From contig CAILCF010000001.1 in the NCBI GenBank assembly GCA_903832635.1, positions 186,001 through 250,000 on the forward strand: a stretch of 64,000 nt of DNA, written 5' to 3'. This DNA comes from an uncultured bacterium. Lineage in GTDB: Bacteria; Patescibacteriota; Saccharimonadia; Saccharimonadales; Saccharimonadaceae. The position numbers were made by a program, and so were the translations under genes. A model generated the notes under the pieces. The model was not told where the DNA came from, did not search any database, and saw only the letters and a program-made list of their open reading frames with translations. Below, piece after piece: positions 42,887 through 51,602 of this stretch (position 1 is the stretch's first letter; each line of letters begins with the position of its first letter).

Positions 42887-44222
42887 TAGAAAAAATCAAA
42901 ATTCGATTGGGACACCGGGCAAGATATATATTGGTATTCTGGCTGTTATATTTGGTGGAATAGTTATTCATGCCCCACTTACCGTAGCAATTGGGACGCT
43001 GTGGCCTAATTATGACCTATTGATTAAATCTTGGAAAGAAATACTGATGCTGGTTGCGGGACTGCTGGCACTTTATTTAATGTATGAATCCGGTCAAATG
43101 AAAAAAATACTTCGTGATCCGATTATCTATTTGATTGCTGGGTATGCATTATTACATCTGTTATTGATGTTTTTCATGAACCAAGGACCTTCCGCAAGCT
43201 TTGCAGGGCTGGCGATTGATTTACGGTTTGTGCTGTACTTTGCACTGGTTTATATCGCAATGACTTTGTATCCGAGATATCGGAAAATGTTTATCAAAAT
43301 CGGTATCGGTGGGGCGCTGGTCGTGTTGGTTTTTGCCCTGTTGCAAGTGTTTATTTTACCTAACGATGTTTTGAAATATTTAGGCTACAACGTGAATACG
43401 ATTAGCCCATATTTGACTATCGATAAAAACCAGGCGTTTATTCGGATAAACAGCACGCTTAGGGGACCAAATCCGTTAGGAGCATATGCCGGTATTGTTT
43501 TGACCCTACTTACGGCATGGACTGCAAAGAAAAAAGTTGATAAAAAAAGGTGGCCACTGACAGTTTTTGTAATTCTACTGGTAGGTGCAGTCGTAACATT
43601 ATGGGCTAGCTATTCTCGCAGTGCTCAGACTGGCACGGCTATCGCCATTGCTATAGTGCTTGCCGTCACGTTTTGGCATAAATTATCTACAAAAATGTGG
43701 CTAATAATAGGTATTTTGTTTGTTATTGCAGCTGGCGGGTTATTTATGGCTCGCAATACCTCTTTTATTTCTAATGTCGTATTGCATGAAAATCCAAATG
43801 GCGGAAGTAGTGTTAATTCAAACGAGGGGCATATCAGTTCAATTAACGATAGTTTTTCTCAATTATTAAAACAACCGTTAGGGGCAGGGCTTGGGAGCAC
43901 GGGCAGTGCGTCCTTACTGGGTAAAAACGCGGAAATTATTGAAAATCAGTATCTGTTGGTTGCTCATGAAGCAGGGTGGCTGGGGTTGGCGTTATTTGTA
44001 TCAATATTTGCAGCGGTTATGACCAGATTATGGAAACTACGAAAAGATTGGCTGGCACTGGGAGTGTTTGCCATCGGTATCGGGCTGGCGGTTGTTGGGC
44101 TATTTTTACCGGTTTGGACCGACGACACTGTTTCAATCATTTGGTGGGGGTTGGCGGCAGTCGTGGTAGGTAGTAGATTGTATATAGTAGATAGTAAAGG
44201 TGATAAAAAGCATGGCAAGTAG
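42879..44222 (+). CDS. O-antigen polymerase/ligase-like membrane protein (Wzy_C family)
   Basis: 447 aa, ten or more helices, with a long external loop (about 290-340) containing SSVNSNEGHISSINDSFSQL and HP-less PLGAGLGSTG, the usual layout of Wzy/WaaL proteins; RINSTLRGPNPLGAYAGIV is a typical conserved stretch. It would polymerise or ligate lipid-linked glycan on the outer face. Both ends are repeat-derived: the ATG and the final VVGSRLYIVDSKGDKK lie in heptad arrays. The true start may therefore be further in. Confidence 0.82.
   Translation: MADRKNQNSIGTPGKIYIGILAVIFGGIVIHAPLTVAIGTLWPNYDLLIKSWKEILMLVAGLLALYLMYESGQMKKILRDPIIYLIAGYALLHLLLMFFMNQGPSASFAGLAIDLRFVLYFALVYIAMTLYPRYRKMFIKIGIGGALVVLVFALLQVFILPNDVLKYLGYNVNTISPYLTIDKNQAFIRINSTLRGPNPLGAYAGIVLTLLTAWTAKKKVDKKRWPLTVFVILLVGAVVTLWASYSRSAQTGTAIAIAIVLAVTFWHKLSTKMWLIIGILFVIAAGGLFMARNTSFISNVVLHENPNGGSSVNSNEGHISSINDSFSQLLKQPLGAGLGSTGSASLLGKNAEIIENQYLLVAHEAGWLGLALFVSIFAAVMTRLWKLRKDWLALGVFAIGIGLAVVGLFLPVWTDDTVSIIWWGLAAVVVGSRLYIVDSKGDKKHGK
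44164..44198. repeat. heptad array in the 3' end of the polymerase-like gene
   Basis: TGGTAGG, TAGTAGA, TTGTATA, TAGTAGA, TAGTAAA in exact register, coding GSRLYIVDSK in frame. The following AAAGGTG is the ribosome site of the LexA-like gene. Confidence 0.75.
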
Positions 44223-44664
44223 TGAAAGATCATCCAAACGACAGAGGGAACTACTAAATTTTGTCGATGGTTTTATTCAAGGGCATGGCTATGGTCCAAG
44301 TTACCGCGAAATCATGCGAGCACTGGGCTATAAGTCAGTATCGACTGTGGCGGTTCATGTCGACGGATTGATTGCAAAGGGCTATTTACTAAAACGGGAT
44401 AATTCGGCCAGATCACTGGAGGTTGTAACGACACATCTGGATGATGCACCGGTTCGCAAGGGTCCAACACCTTCGCAAGAAAAATGGATGATTAACGCCA
44501 TTACCAGCCGGTTTGATTCTCTGGATAATATGCATAGTCAGGAAAAACTTGACGAACTATACGTTTTAATCGGCGCATTGAAGATTTTAGGGCTTGACGG
44601 AGCGCACTTGGCAATGAAAACTCGCCTAGTTGATTACTTAAAAACTCAGAATATCGCTAAATAA
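44212..44664 (+). CDS. LexA-type winged-helix DNA-binding protein without peptidase domain
   Basis: 150 aa from ATG 44212, with AAAGGTG about 10 nt upstream. Residues 5-65 match the LexA N-terminal domain: SKRQRELLNFVDGFIQGHGY, PSYREIMRALGYKSVSTVAVHVDGLIAKGYL, including the recognition helix. The rest (about 80 residues) shows no S24 Ser-Lys peptidase motifs, so it cannot self-cleave like LexA. It may be a repressor of its neighbours or of an SOS-like set. It overlaps the polymerase-like gene by 11 bp. Confidence 0.85.
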   Translation: MASSERSSKRQRELLNFVDGFIQGHGYGPSYREIMRALGYKSVSTVAVHVDGLIAKGYLLKRDNSARSLEVVTTHLDDAPVRKGPTPSQEKWMINAITSRFDSLDNMHSQEKLDELYVLIGALKILGLDGAHLAMKTRLVDYLKTQNIAK

Positions 44665-44730
44665 GTATACCTCTAGCGTTTATTTTGCTATATTAGAAGT
44701 AAGCATAAAATCAAATAGAAAAGGGGATAT

Positions 44731-45087
44731 ATGCAACCAAATGATGACAATCTACCACAAGAAAACGTAGAAACGCCACAGCCAGAGTTTACTCCAGGGG
44801 CGCAACCACCGGCACAGCCACCAATGCAGTCAGAACCAGTCGTTGAAGAAGTCCCAACCCCAGAGCCTGCAGCACCTTCGGTTGACAGTTTTTCTCAACC
44901 ACCTGTTTCAACCCCAGAGCCGGAAGTAGAACCAACGACACCTACCCCTCCATCCGAGCCGGTTTCATTCCAACCGCCTGTCGCCGAAAACGGACCTAAC
45001 CCTGAACCATTCCAAACGACACCTACACCTGCACCAGAACCAGCAAAACCTGCCGGATTTTTTGGCAAATTGTTCGGTAAAAAATAG
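44731..45087 (+). CDS. Pro/Glu-rich low-complexity protein
   Basis: 118 aa, dominated by P, E, T, Q and A (TPEPAAPS, PTTPTPPSEP), ending AGFFGKLFGKK, an amphipathic basic tail. No domain and no signal peptide are seen. The AAAAGGGG ribosome site supports translation. Similar Pro-rich tracts with FFGKLFGKK-like ends occur in small CPR proteins, but I know of no function. It may be membrane-associated through the tail. Confidence 0.55.
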   Translation: MQPNDDNLPQENVETPQPEFTPGAQPPAQPPMQSEPVVEEVPTPEPAAPSVDSFSQPPVSTPEPEVEPTTPTPPSEPVSFQPPVAENGPNPEPFQTTPTPAPEPAKPAGFFGKLFGKK

Positions 45088-45109
45088 TTTTCGCTATTAT
45101 ATAACCTAG

Positions 45110-45138
45110 TTGTCTCAATAACTCTTGTGAGATATAAT
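45110..45138 (+). promoter_or_regulatory. tRNA-Asn promoter
   Basis: TTGTCT, 17 bp, TATAAT, 10 bp before the tRNA. This is the best-matched sigma70-type promoter in the window. Confidence 0.7.
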
Positions 45139-45148
45139 ATTCAAGTAT

Positions 45149-45223
45149 TCCGGCGTAGCTCAATGGTGGAGCAAGAAGCTGTTAACTTCGAGGTTACTGG
45201 TTCGAGTCCAGTCGCCGGAGCCA
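45149..45223 (+). tRNA. tRNA-Asn (anticodon GTT)
   Basis: Acceptor TCCGGCG pairs with CGCCGGA; D stem GCTC/GAGC; anticodon loop CTGTTAA with GTT; T arm ACTGG-TTCGAGT-CCAGT; discriminator G and encoded CCA. The anticodon stem AGAAG/CTTCG has one A-G mismatch at its first pair. Confidence 0.95.
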
Positions 45224-45228
45224 AACAT

Positions 45229-45257
45229 AAGCACTATTTTCTTATAGTGCTTATTTT
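45229..45257 (+). terminator. terminator after tRNA-Asn
   Basis: AAGCACTAT-TTTCTT-ATAGTGCTT then ATTTT, starting 5 bp past the tRNA. The -10 box of the next gene begins 2 bp later, so the two units are packed back to back. Confidence 0.75.
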
Positions 45258-45272
45258 GATATAATGCTGCCC

Positions 45273-46808
45273 ATGGATGACTTAGAAAAAACTGACATTG
45301 AAACAGAAAATTCAAATATAAATAACGGAGTCTCACAGGTGCCTGCGAATGAACCGCAACTTCAACCTGCAATACAACCGGTAGAAGTTCAAAAAAATAA
45401 AAATAAAGCTTCAAAAAAGTGGTTAATTGCACTTGCTTTTGTTGTATTGATATGTCTGATTGGCGGTGGATTATATTGGTACTTCAATTCAACAAACAAA
45501 CCAAACACCGCACATGCAGCCAATAATCCAACCCCCGTCACAAAAACCGCTACTTACACTTCTTTGCAATATACCTATGACAATAAGTACACCCTTCCTC
45601 AAGCAATGAGCGACCAAGCACAACTAAGTACCATTGCCTTTGATGGTTTGGCTTTTGTTACCGGTAGTGCGGGTGCGGATACCTTTTTCCCACCCGGAAA
45701 AGTTGCCGATTACTTTGGTTTTCAGTATATGAGAGACGTGGACAAGGCCGGTTTCGGGCATAATACAACTTTTCTTCCAAAAGCTGCTGATAATATTTTG
45801 ACTATTCTAACATCTGAACAAAAAGCAAAGCTGGTAACTCTTGCCAAACAGCAAGCTCCCATTTATGCCAATTTTGCCTATAATCGCTATCCTTTGATGG
45901 TGGCCTTTAGAAATAATTTGGATGGTAAATTGCCGAGTGGTTCTTCTGGTCTTTCAACCAAAGCGGTCGAAACTTATACGGGTAATTTGTATGGTATTGA
46001 TTATGACCTAGCTTACAACCGGGCTTTAGTAACTGGGAGCATTATAAATTCCTTTACAACTTCTCAAAAAGCTTCGTTAGCCAAATTGCAATTCAACGAT
46101 TCAAGTACTTGGGCTGATGTTCCCGAAGATCAAACTCTAAAGAAAAGTTTAACCAACGACCAATATACGGCAATTATGACTTATGCAAGTGAAATGCTTT
46201 CTTGGTATAAAGGTGGCTTGAATGCAGATACGTACTTCTGCCCAGAGCGTCACGGCACCTATTTTGGCGGTTTCTTTATGAAGGATTATGCTGCTGTCGG
46301 TAATTCCAACTACTTTATCAGCACAAAACTGACCGGCGATAGTGGACAAGGCTTCTTGAATAATCTTGACTCAACTCAAAAGCAGCTTATTACCAGTATT
46401 CCTACTGAACAAAAAACTGATCTGCAGGATATGGCACAAACTAGAATGGATATTTCATCCGAACTTCGAAAAGCTATGACAGGTGGGACGCCAGACAAGA
46501 CCAAGGTGGCTGCTTTGGTAAAGCATTACGGCGAACTTGACGGGAAACTATCTACCCTTTATGCATTTCGTTTTGCTCAGGTCAAAAAGACCCTAACCGC
46601 TAAACAGCTGGCCGCTATGGTAACGTTGCGGAACTTAAACGTGGTACCAACTGGCGGCTACTATTTCTCTACACCAGTTCCTTATCCAGCAGTCACCAGC
46701 ACAAACTTTCTATTTGGTGTGGGGACAGCTCCAGCAAATGCCGGCAACATGACTGCGCCTTCAACTTTCAGCAGTAATAGTCAGAATAACAATCCACCAA
46801 AACCCTAA
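45273..46808 (+). CDS. membrane-anchored protein with two similar halves, function unknown
   Basis: 511 aa from ATG 45273; the track ATG at 45264 lies within the -10 box (TATAAT 45260-45265), and 7 nt separate the box from this ATG. A cytoplasmic N-terminus (1-45), one helix (about 47-67), then a large external part. Two related units are visible: ADTFFPPGKVADYFGFQYMRD with LTSEQKAKLVTLAKQQ, and ADTYFCPERHGTYFGGFFMKD with STQKQLITSIPTEQK. The L-T/S-xxQK helices recall the LTxxQ motifs of Spy/CpxP chaperones, but overall similarity is too weak to assign that function. Confidence 0.6.
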   Translation: MDDLEKTDIETENSNINNGVSQVPANEPQLQPAIQPVEVQKNKNKASKKWLIALAFVVLICLIGGGLYWYFNSTNKPNTAHAANNPTPVTKTATYTSLQYTYDNKYTLPQAMSDQAQLSTIAFDGLAFVTGSAGADTFFPPGKVADYFGFQYMRDVDKAGFGHNTTFLPKAADNILTILTSEQKAKLVTLAKQQAPIYANFAYNRYPLMVAFRNNLDGKLPSGSSGLSTKAVETYTGNLYGIDYDLAYNRALVTGSIINSFTTSQKASLAKLQFNDSSTWADVPEDQTLKKSLTNDQYTAIMTYASEMLSWYKGGLNADTYFCPERHGTYFGGFFMKDYAAVGNSNYFISTKLTGDSGQGFLNNLDSTQKQLITSIPTEQKTDLQDMAQTRMDISSELRKAMTGGTPDKTKVAALVKHYGELDGKLSTLYAFRFAQVKKTLTAKQLAAMVTLRNLNVVPTGGYYFSTPVPYPAVTSTNFLFGVGTAPANAGNMTAPSTFSSNSQNNNPPKP

Positions 46809-46928
46809 TATTTGCTATAAACACCTAACATTCAAAAGCAAGTCTTTAATTTCATATATCTTGCTATTGTCGTATTCAATAAAGGCAGTTCGCAACGCGT
46901 CTGCTAGTGTGAATTTAATATATGCAAT

Positions 46929-46962
46929 AAGTCCAGTAAGTATTTATACTACTGGACTTTTG
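46929..46962 (+). terminator. terminator upstream of the YunG-like gene
   Basis: AAGTCCAGTA / TACTGGACTTTTG with an 11-nt loop. It is followed at once by TATAAT (46964-46969), again terminator and promoter back to back. Confidence 0.65.
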
Positions 46963-46978
46963 TTATAATCAAATATGT

Positions 46979-47449
46979 ATGAATAAAGAGGAAGAAATTC
47001 GAAATTTTGTAGCTTTATTTAGAGAAAAAATAGAGTCTAAGTGGACTCCTGATTTACTGTGGGAACACTTTATTCCTAGTGGGGGCGATACTCCCTCAGC
47101 AGGATATTGTGGACCCAGCTCGGTGTTAGTAATAAATGAACTAAAAAAGGCATTCCCGGAAGAAAACTTCTCAATTGCTACTGGAAGGGTCTATTCTAAT
47201 TCTAAAGAATGGATTCGTGGCAAGCATGTTTGGGTCGTGTGGCATCATAATTTAAAAACGGCAACAATCATTGACGTCACGGCGGACCAATCAAGAAATA
47301 TAGACGAGAAAATAATTTTCGAAAACATCGATAACCTCGCACACAAAGGAATAAACTATATTGCGTATCGACTACAACGCTCAATCGAAGATGTTGACGA
47401 TTCATCTAGGAAACGGGCTGAAATACTTGAAAAAATGCTAGCAGTTTAA
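46979..47449 (+). CDS. papain-fold-like protein, possibly YunG family
   Basis: 156 aa, no signal peptide. A Cys-His-Asp arrangement is visible: AGYCGPSSVLVINEL (about 41-55), GKHVWVVWHH (about 81-90), IIDVTADQS (about 98-106). This order and spacing match small cysteine-peptidase or transglutaminase-fold proteins such as YunG of Bacillus, whose role is unknown. ATG 46979 is 9 nt from the -10 box; ATG 46975 is in another frame. Confidence 0.55.
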   Translation: MNKEEEIRNFVALFREKIESKWTPDLLWEHFIPSGGDTPSAGYCGPSSVLVINELKKAFPEENFSIATGRVYSNSKEWIRGKHVWVVWHHNLKTATIIDVTADQSRNIDEKIIFENIDNLAHKGINYIAYRLQRSIEDVDDSSRKRAEILEKMLAV

Positions 47450-47563
47450 AAATAGACATATAATTCAAGACCGGTATTTCGAGCCAATAAAGAAGCCCCA
47501 AACAGTCTTTTTTTATTTGATGTACACTATTACTAAGATAATTATATACAGGAGTTTACAATA

Positions 47564-48070
47564 ATGGCAAAGTCAAAAAAGGGGTTGAACCTTCCTATCA
47601 TCGGAATCTGTTTACTGGTCCTAATACTGGGAATAATTGGCTATTACTTTTTTGTGGTCAAAAAAGATGCAAGCAGCGACACTCAAAACAACCAAAACCA
47701 AGAATCGAGTCAAGAGCTAACTGCCACTTCCGAAAATCCATACCCATTTGACGGTAAATACTTTGGTGAAGCAGATGTTTCACAGGGGATTCTTTCAACC
47801 GGTGTGACTATCACGAATAGTAAGGTGAGTGGTTCAGCCATCTACAATGGTCCAAATTCTTCTGATATAACTGAATTTGTTAACGGCACCGTTGATGCAA
47901 AGGGCGAAATCACAGGCTCTTATACCGGACCGGGTGTGGAGAATGGTAAAACAATCGGAGTTACTGCACCTTATACTGGTAAAGTTTACGTTGGGAAAAT
48001 AGTTATTAACTACAAAGCTACTGACTCAGGGAAAACCATAAACGGTACGATTACGCTTAAAAAAGATTAA
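47564..48070 (+). CDS. membrane-anchored extracellular protein of unknown function
   Basis: 168 aa: basic start (MAKSKKGLN), helix about 10-31, a Gln/Asn/Ser linker, then a beta-rich domain of about 110 residues with Gly-turns (DGKYFGEADVSQG, GSYTGPGVENGK). It has an AGGAG ribosome site. The domain ends in GTITLKKD. No family is recognised. It lies 4 bp before the carboxypeptidase gene, so they are probably co-expressed and both face the cell wall. Confidence 0.6.
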   Translation: MAKSKKGLNLPIIGICLLVLILGIIGYYFFVVKKDASSDTQNNQNQESSQELTATSENPYPFDGKYFGEADVSQGILSTGVTITNSKVSGSAIYNGPNSSDITEFVNGTVDAKGEITGSYTGPGVENGKTIGVTAPYTGKVYVGKIVINYKATDSGKTINGTITLKKD

Positions 48071-48074
48071 ACAA

Positions 48075-49010
48075 ATGAAATCCAAGTCGCCAAGAAACCG
48101 TCATAAATATTTGATATTTTTACTTTTTTTGGTTGTCTTAACAATAGTCTTTGGGTTATCTGTTGCCTATAAACCAATAATCATTCCGTCACTGACAAAA
48201 AAATCGGTTAGTTCATCATTGCCTCGTCCCGTATTAAAACCGGTTTGGCCGGTCTATGGAAGTGGAGCCGTCGGTGCGAAAGGTTATGACGGAGTGCTCG
48301 CAAAATATGGTGACCAATCTGCTCGTCCAATCGCCAGTCTGGCAAAAATTATTACTGCTCTTGTAGTATTACAAAAAATGCCACTTAATAATGAAAAGGA
48401 TGGACCTAGTATAAAATTTACACTATCCGACCAAGAAATCTATAACCAAGAATTGGCTGCCGGTGCTGCAGTCAAACCGGTTAGTGTTGGTGGTTCAATG
48501 ACAGAACGGCAAGCACTTGAAACTATGGTATTACCATCAGCAGCTAATTACTCAATTACGCTTGCAAACTGGGCATATGGATCGGTTGATGCATATCTAA
48601 GCGCTGCGAACAGCTGGCTGGCAAGCCACAACTTAATCCAGACGAAAGTCGTTGATACGAGCGGCCTATTGTCAGGGAATATTAGTAGTCCCAGTGATTT
48701 GATAACAATTGGAAAGCTGGCGTTAGCAAATTCGTCCCTTGCATCCATTGTGGCGATGAAGCAGGCGACGGTACCAAACGTGGGCATTATATCAAATGGA
48801 AACGGTCTGATTGGCACGGATGGTATTAATGGAATCAAGACTGGTTCGACGTCCGATGCGGGCGCTTGTATTCTTTTTTCCAGCGTCGTGACCGTTGATA
48901 ATAATAAAGTTACAATTATTGGTGACTTGCTGGGTGCAGATAACCGCGGACAACAAAATTCTGATGTCGTTAAACTTATTGACAGTATAAGGCCAGCTTT
49001 TAGGTTATAA
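48075..49010 (+). CDS. D-alanyl-D-alanine carboxypeptidase, S11 family
   Basis: Trims peptidoglycan stem peptides outside the cell. Seen: 311 aa; N-terminal signal anchor (YLIFLLFLVVLTIVFGLSVA); the three penicillin-binding motifs SLAK (about 87-90, in IASLAKIITAL), SAAN (about 155, the SxN box) and KTG (about 255, in GIKTGSTSDAG). It lacks the C-terminal amphipathic domain of E. coli DacA, so it stays attached through its N-terminus. Confidence 0.92.
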   Translation: MKSKSPRNRHKYLIFLLFLVVLTIVFGLSVAYKPIIIPSLTKKSVSSSLPRPVLKPVWPVYGSGAVGAKGYDGVLAKYGDQSARPIASLAKIITALVVLQKMPLNNEKDGPSIKFTLSDQEIYNQELAAGAAVKPVSVGGSMTERQALETMVLPSAANYSITLANWAYGSVDAYLSAANSWLASHNLIQTKVVDTSGLLSGNISSPSDLITIGKLALANSSLASIVAMKQATVPNVGIISNGNGLIGTDGINGIKTGSTSDAGACILFSSVVTVDNNKVTIIGDLLGADNRGQQNSDVVKLIDSIRPAFRL

Positions 49011-49025
49011 GCGTATAATTATTGT

Positions 49026-49220
49026 ATGACTAATTTCCTTAATAATACACTTCTAGGCATACCAGTCTACACGTGGGTCCTTCAATTGCTATACGTTGCT
49101 TTAGCCCTGGCAATATTAGTTGTCTTTGTATCCGTACACAAAAGGACTACCTGGGAGATAGTACTATTTGTGGTTGTTATGACAATAATCGATATTATTT
49201 GGCGGCTTGCCATAAGATGA
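49026..49220 (+). CDS. small membrane protein with two helices
   Basis: 64 aa: MTNFLNNTLLGIP, helix about 14-38 (YTWVLQLLYVALALAILVVF), short basic loop VHKRTTWE, helix about 44-60. TATAAT then 6 nt then ATG gives a leaderless start. No family is recognised. Confidence 0.55.
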   Translation: MTNFLNNTLLGIPVYTWVLQLLYVALALAILVVFVSVHKRTTWEIVLFVVVMTIIDIIWRLAIR

Positions 49221-49237
49221 AATAAGGAGGTAAGAAA

Positions 49238-49702
49238 ATGTCCTATAAAGTTGACTATATAAATGTATCCACTATCGGTTTAGAATCTTCACCCGTTGCG
49301 AAAGCCCTGGCCGGCTTGCGTGCTAATGAGGCCCGTTACTTTATGAACAAGTACAGACACGAATTTACGGTTATACCAGCCAGCGCCAGCCAGGAAGCCA
49401 TAGATTATGTAAACCAAATCCTAAAAAAGGAACGTGATATCGAGTTTGCCGCGAAACCTCTTGAAACATCTTGTTTTCAAGTCGAAAACATTAAATGGAC
49501 TTGTGTATTCTATGAGGATGGTCTGGAGGTTAATGTTCTGTATACGGTCGATAACCCTAAAAAGCGAGCTGTCGGGTTCAAGCTCTCAGACGGAATGGAA
49601 GTCCCGAAAGAGCTGGCAGATAAATTCAAATTTGCTAGGCAAAAATCGAAATTAGCCGGTACAATTCGAGGCTCCTTTTTTGTGATTAAAGGGGAATATT
49701 AA
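49238..49702 (+). CDS. conserved-looking cytoplasmic protein of unknown function
   Basis: 154 aa, no signal or membrane helix, strong ribosome site AAGGAGG. Mixed alpha/beta composition with a charged middle (NQILKKERDIEFAAKP) and the C-terminal KFKFARQKSKLAGTIRGSFF. No motif is recognised. It stands between a small membrane protein and a wall-modifying enzyme. Confidence 0.5.
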   Translation: MSYKVDYINVSTIGLESSPVAKALAGLRANEARYFMNKYRHEFTVIPASASQEAIDYVNQILKKERDIEFAAKPLETSCFQVENIKWTCVFYEDGLEVNVLYTVDNPKKRAVGFKLSDGMEVPKELADKFKFARQKSKLAGTIRGSFFVIKGEY

Positions 49703-49770
49703 AATTCAAATGTAGTACGTCTTGGCCTTGCTTGAAAACATTAGCAAAATAGGCGATACTGTGGATAAGC

Positions 49771-51600
49771 GTGAGTAAAAAAATCAAAACCAAATCTAAA
49801 ACGAAAGCGAAGTCTAAAGCTAAAGCTGTTGCTGTAGTCAGGGCCAAGCCAAAGTTAATAACCAAGTCCAAGCCTAAGGTAAAGGCTGGAGTCAAGGTTA
49901 AAGCTAAGACTAAAACAAAAACTAAGACAAGATCAACTGGCGTCAAGAAGTCGGTACCTAGTTCAGATGTGAATTATTCCGTTGAAGATATTAATATAAA
50001 CTCTCTTCAAAACATCCTACCAGCAATTAAAACTCCGACTCAGCATAAAAAATATTGGTGGTTTGCTGTCTTGATAATCCCTCTAGCTTGTTTGGGGTGG
50101 TTTTTATCCCAATCCTGGCTGGTTCAGGCTTCCTTTTCAAAGGCAATAACTTACCCGAAGGCGACCGTTTTTGGCGTAAATTTCGGCGGTTTGAATATGA
50201 GCCAACTTGATAACCAACTTGCCCGGCAAGAATCGCAGTTTGAATCTAAAAAGATTACATTGGTTAATGTCAAAAAGCAATGGGAATTTGATTTCAGCAA
50301 ACTTGGAGTGAAGTTTGACGAAAAGGCTACCAGCCAAGCTGTCTGGCGATTGAATAATTTCAGCCTTATAGATAAATACCGATTGATAACAGGCGACATC
50401 AGTCCGATTGTCGCGCCGGTGATATCGGTCGATAATAATACTTGTGTCAAAACACTATCCGTCATACCAGTTATCCAAGTGCAGTCCAAGGACGCAACTG
50501 TATTTTATGACCAGGGTCTAAAGATAAAACCGGATGAGCCCGGTACAAAATTTAGTGTTGTTTCAACTTGTAAAGCCTTACCGAAAATAGTGGCAGATAA
50601 TTTGTCTGTCGCCAATGTTTCGTTTGATACTACCGCGGCTAACATCACAAAAGCTGACTTGACACCAAAGTTAGCCCAAATTCAGGGCATTATTGGGAAA
50701 TCACTATTGGTAAAAAACGGAGCATATCAACAAACTTTGACACCGGAACAACTGTTGGGGCTATTAGATATTAATAAAATAGGGACCGAGGTAAAAGTTG
50801 ACTGGTCTTCGGCAAAGCTTGATCAGCTTGTTAATGATATTGCGGGCAAAGTTAACACCAATAACAGCGCTCCGTCACTGGGGGCTTGTCAATATTTAAT
50901 TAACTCCGGCGGTCACTGGCTTGATAAGACAGCAACCAAAAATTTCTTTTTAAGCCTTGGAGCAGAAAGCTCCCGTTCCTATACATTGCCGATTGATTAT
51001 CACGCACCTGATATCGGCAACCGAACTCCCGTGGGGGCTGGCAGTAGGGGTACGATTTATTTAACATTTGACGACGGGATGACATATGCCAACCAAATCA
51101 TGAACTACGCGTCATGTTACGGTGTAAAAGTCACATTCTTTGAGATTGGCGAAAGGGTCGGTACGGATGCAGTTGCCCTTCGTCGAGCAATTGCCGAAGG
51201 CCACGCCGTTCAATCACATGGACATTATCACGCTATTTATGACTATGGCGAACGCAGTTATGACTGGCAATATAATGATATTAGTCAATCAATTTCTGAC
51301 ATTATGAGTGTTACGGGCGTACGACCAACTTATTTCCGCCCGCCCGGGGGCAATCGGACCGCGAATACTTATAACGCCGCCAATGCAAATGGTTTGAGGT
51401 TGATTTTGTGGGGGGATTCTTCTGCAGATGCAACTGTTGGAGGAATAAGTTCTTCACAAACCTGCGCAAACGTTTTAGCCGGAGCCTACCCCGGGGCAAG
51501 CGTACTAATGCACTCAGTAAAATCATCTACTGCCAATGCAGTACCTTGTATAATTGAGGGTCTAGCGGCAAGGGGCTACGGCATGCAAGCCCTACGATAA
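49771..51600 (+). CDS. membrane-anchored polysaccharide deacetylase (NodB) with VanW-type PG-binding region
   Basis: 609 aa, GTG start. Residues 1-60 are almost pure Lys/Ala/Thr/Val repeats (KTKSKTKAKSKAKA) on the cytoplasmic side; helix about 92-112; two PG_binding_4-like units (about 120-400); NodB domain at the C-terminus with TFDDG (about 432), SHGHYH (about 482) and RPPGGN (about 523), so metal site and catalytic Asp are present. It would remove acetyl groups from wall GlcNAc or MurNAc, changing lysozyme sensitivity. The Lys-rich tail is unusual and might touch nucleic acid or acidic lipids. Confidence 0.88.
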   Translation: MSKKIKTKSKTKAKSKAKAVAVVRAKPKLITKSKPKVKAGVKVKAKTKTKTKTRSTGVKKSVPSSDVNYSVEDININSLQNILPAIKTPTQHKKYWWFAVLIIPLACLGWFLSQSWLVQASFSKAITYPKATVFGVNFGGLNMSQLDNQLARQESQFESKKITLVNVKKQWEFDFSKLGVKFDEKATSQAVWRLNNFSLIDKYRLITGDISPIVAPVISVDNNTCVKTLSVIPVIQVQSKDATVFYDQGLKIKPDEPGTKFSVVSTCKALPKIVADNLSVANVSFDTTAANITKADLTPKLAQIQGIIGKSLLVKNGAYQQTLTPEQLLGLLDINKIGTEVKVDWSSAKLDQLVNDIAGKVNTNNSAPSLGACQYLINSGGHWLDKTATKNFFLSLGAESSRSYTLPIDYHAPDIGNRTPVGAGSRGTIYLTFDDGMTYANQIMNYASCYGVKVTFFEIGERVGTDAVALRRAIAEGHAVQSHGHYHAIYDYGERSYDWQYNDISQSISDIMSVTGVRPTYFRPPGGNRTANTYNAANANGLRLILWGDSSADATVGGISSSQTCANVLAGAYPGASVLMHSVKSSTANAVPCIIEGLAARGYGMQALR

Positions 51601-51602
51601 GG

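Noticed and set aside
44212-44664. Full LexA repressor
   Set aside because: No S24 Ser/Lys peptidase motifs and no cleavage-site Ala-Gly in the C-terminal half.
49686-49946. Minus-strand ORF of 86 aa, rich in L, V, A and T
   Set aside because: It is the complement of the Lys/Ala repeat of the deacetylase gene. Long open antisense frames are expected there.
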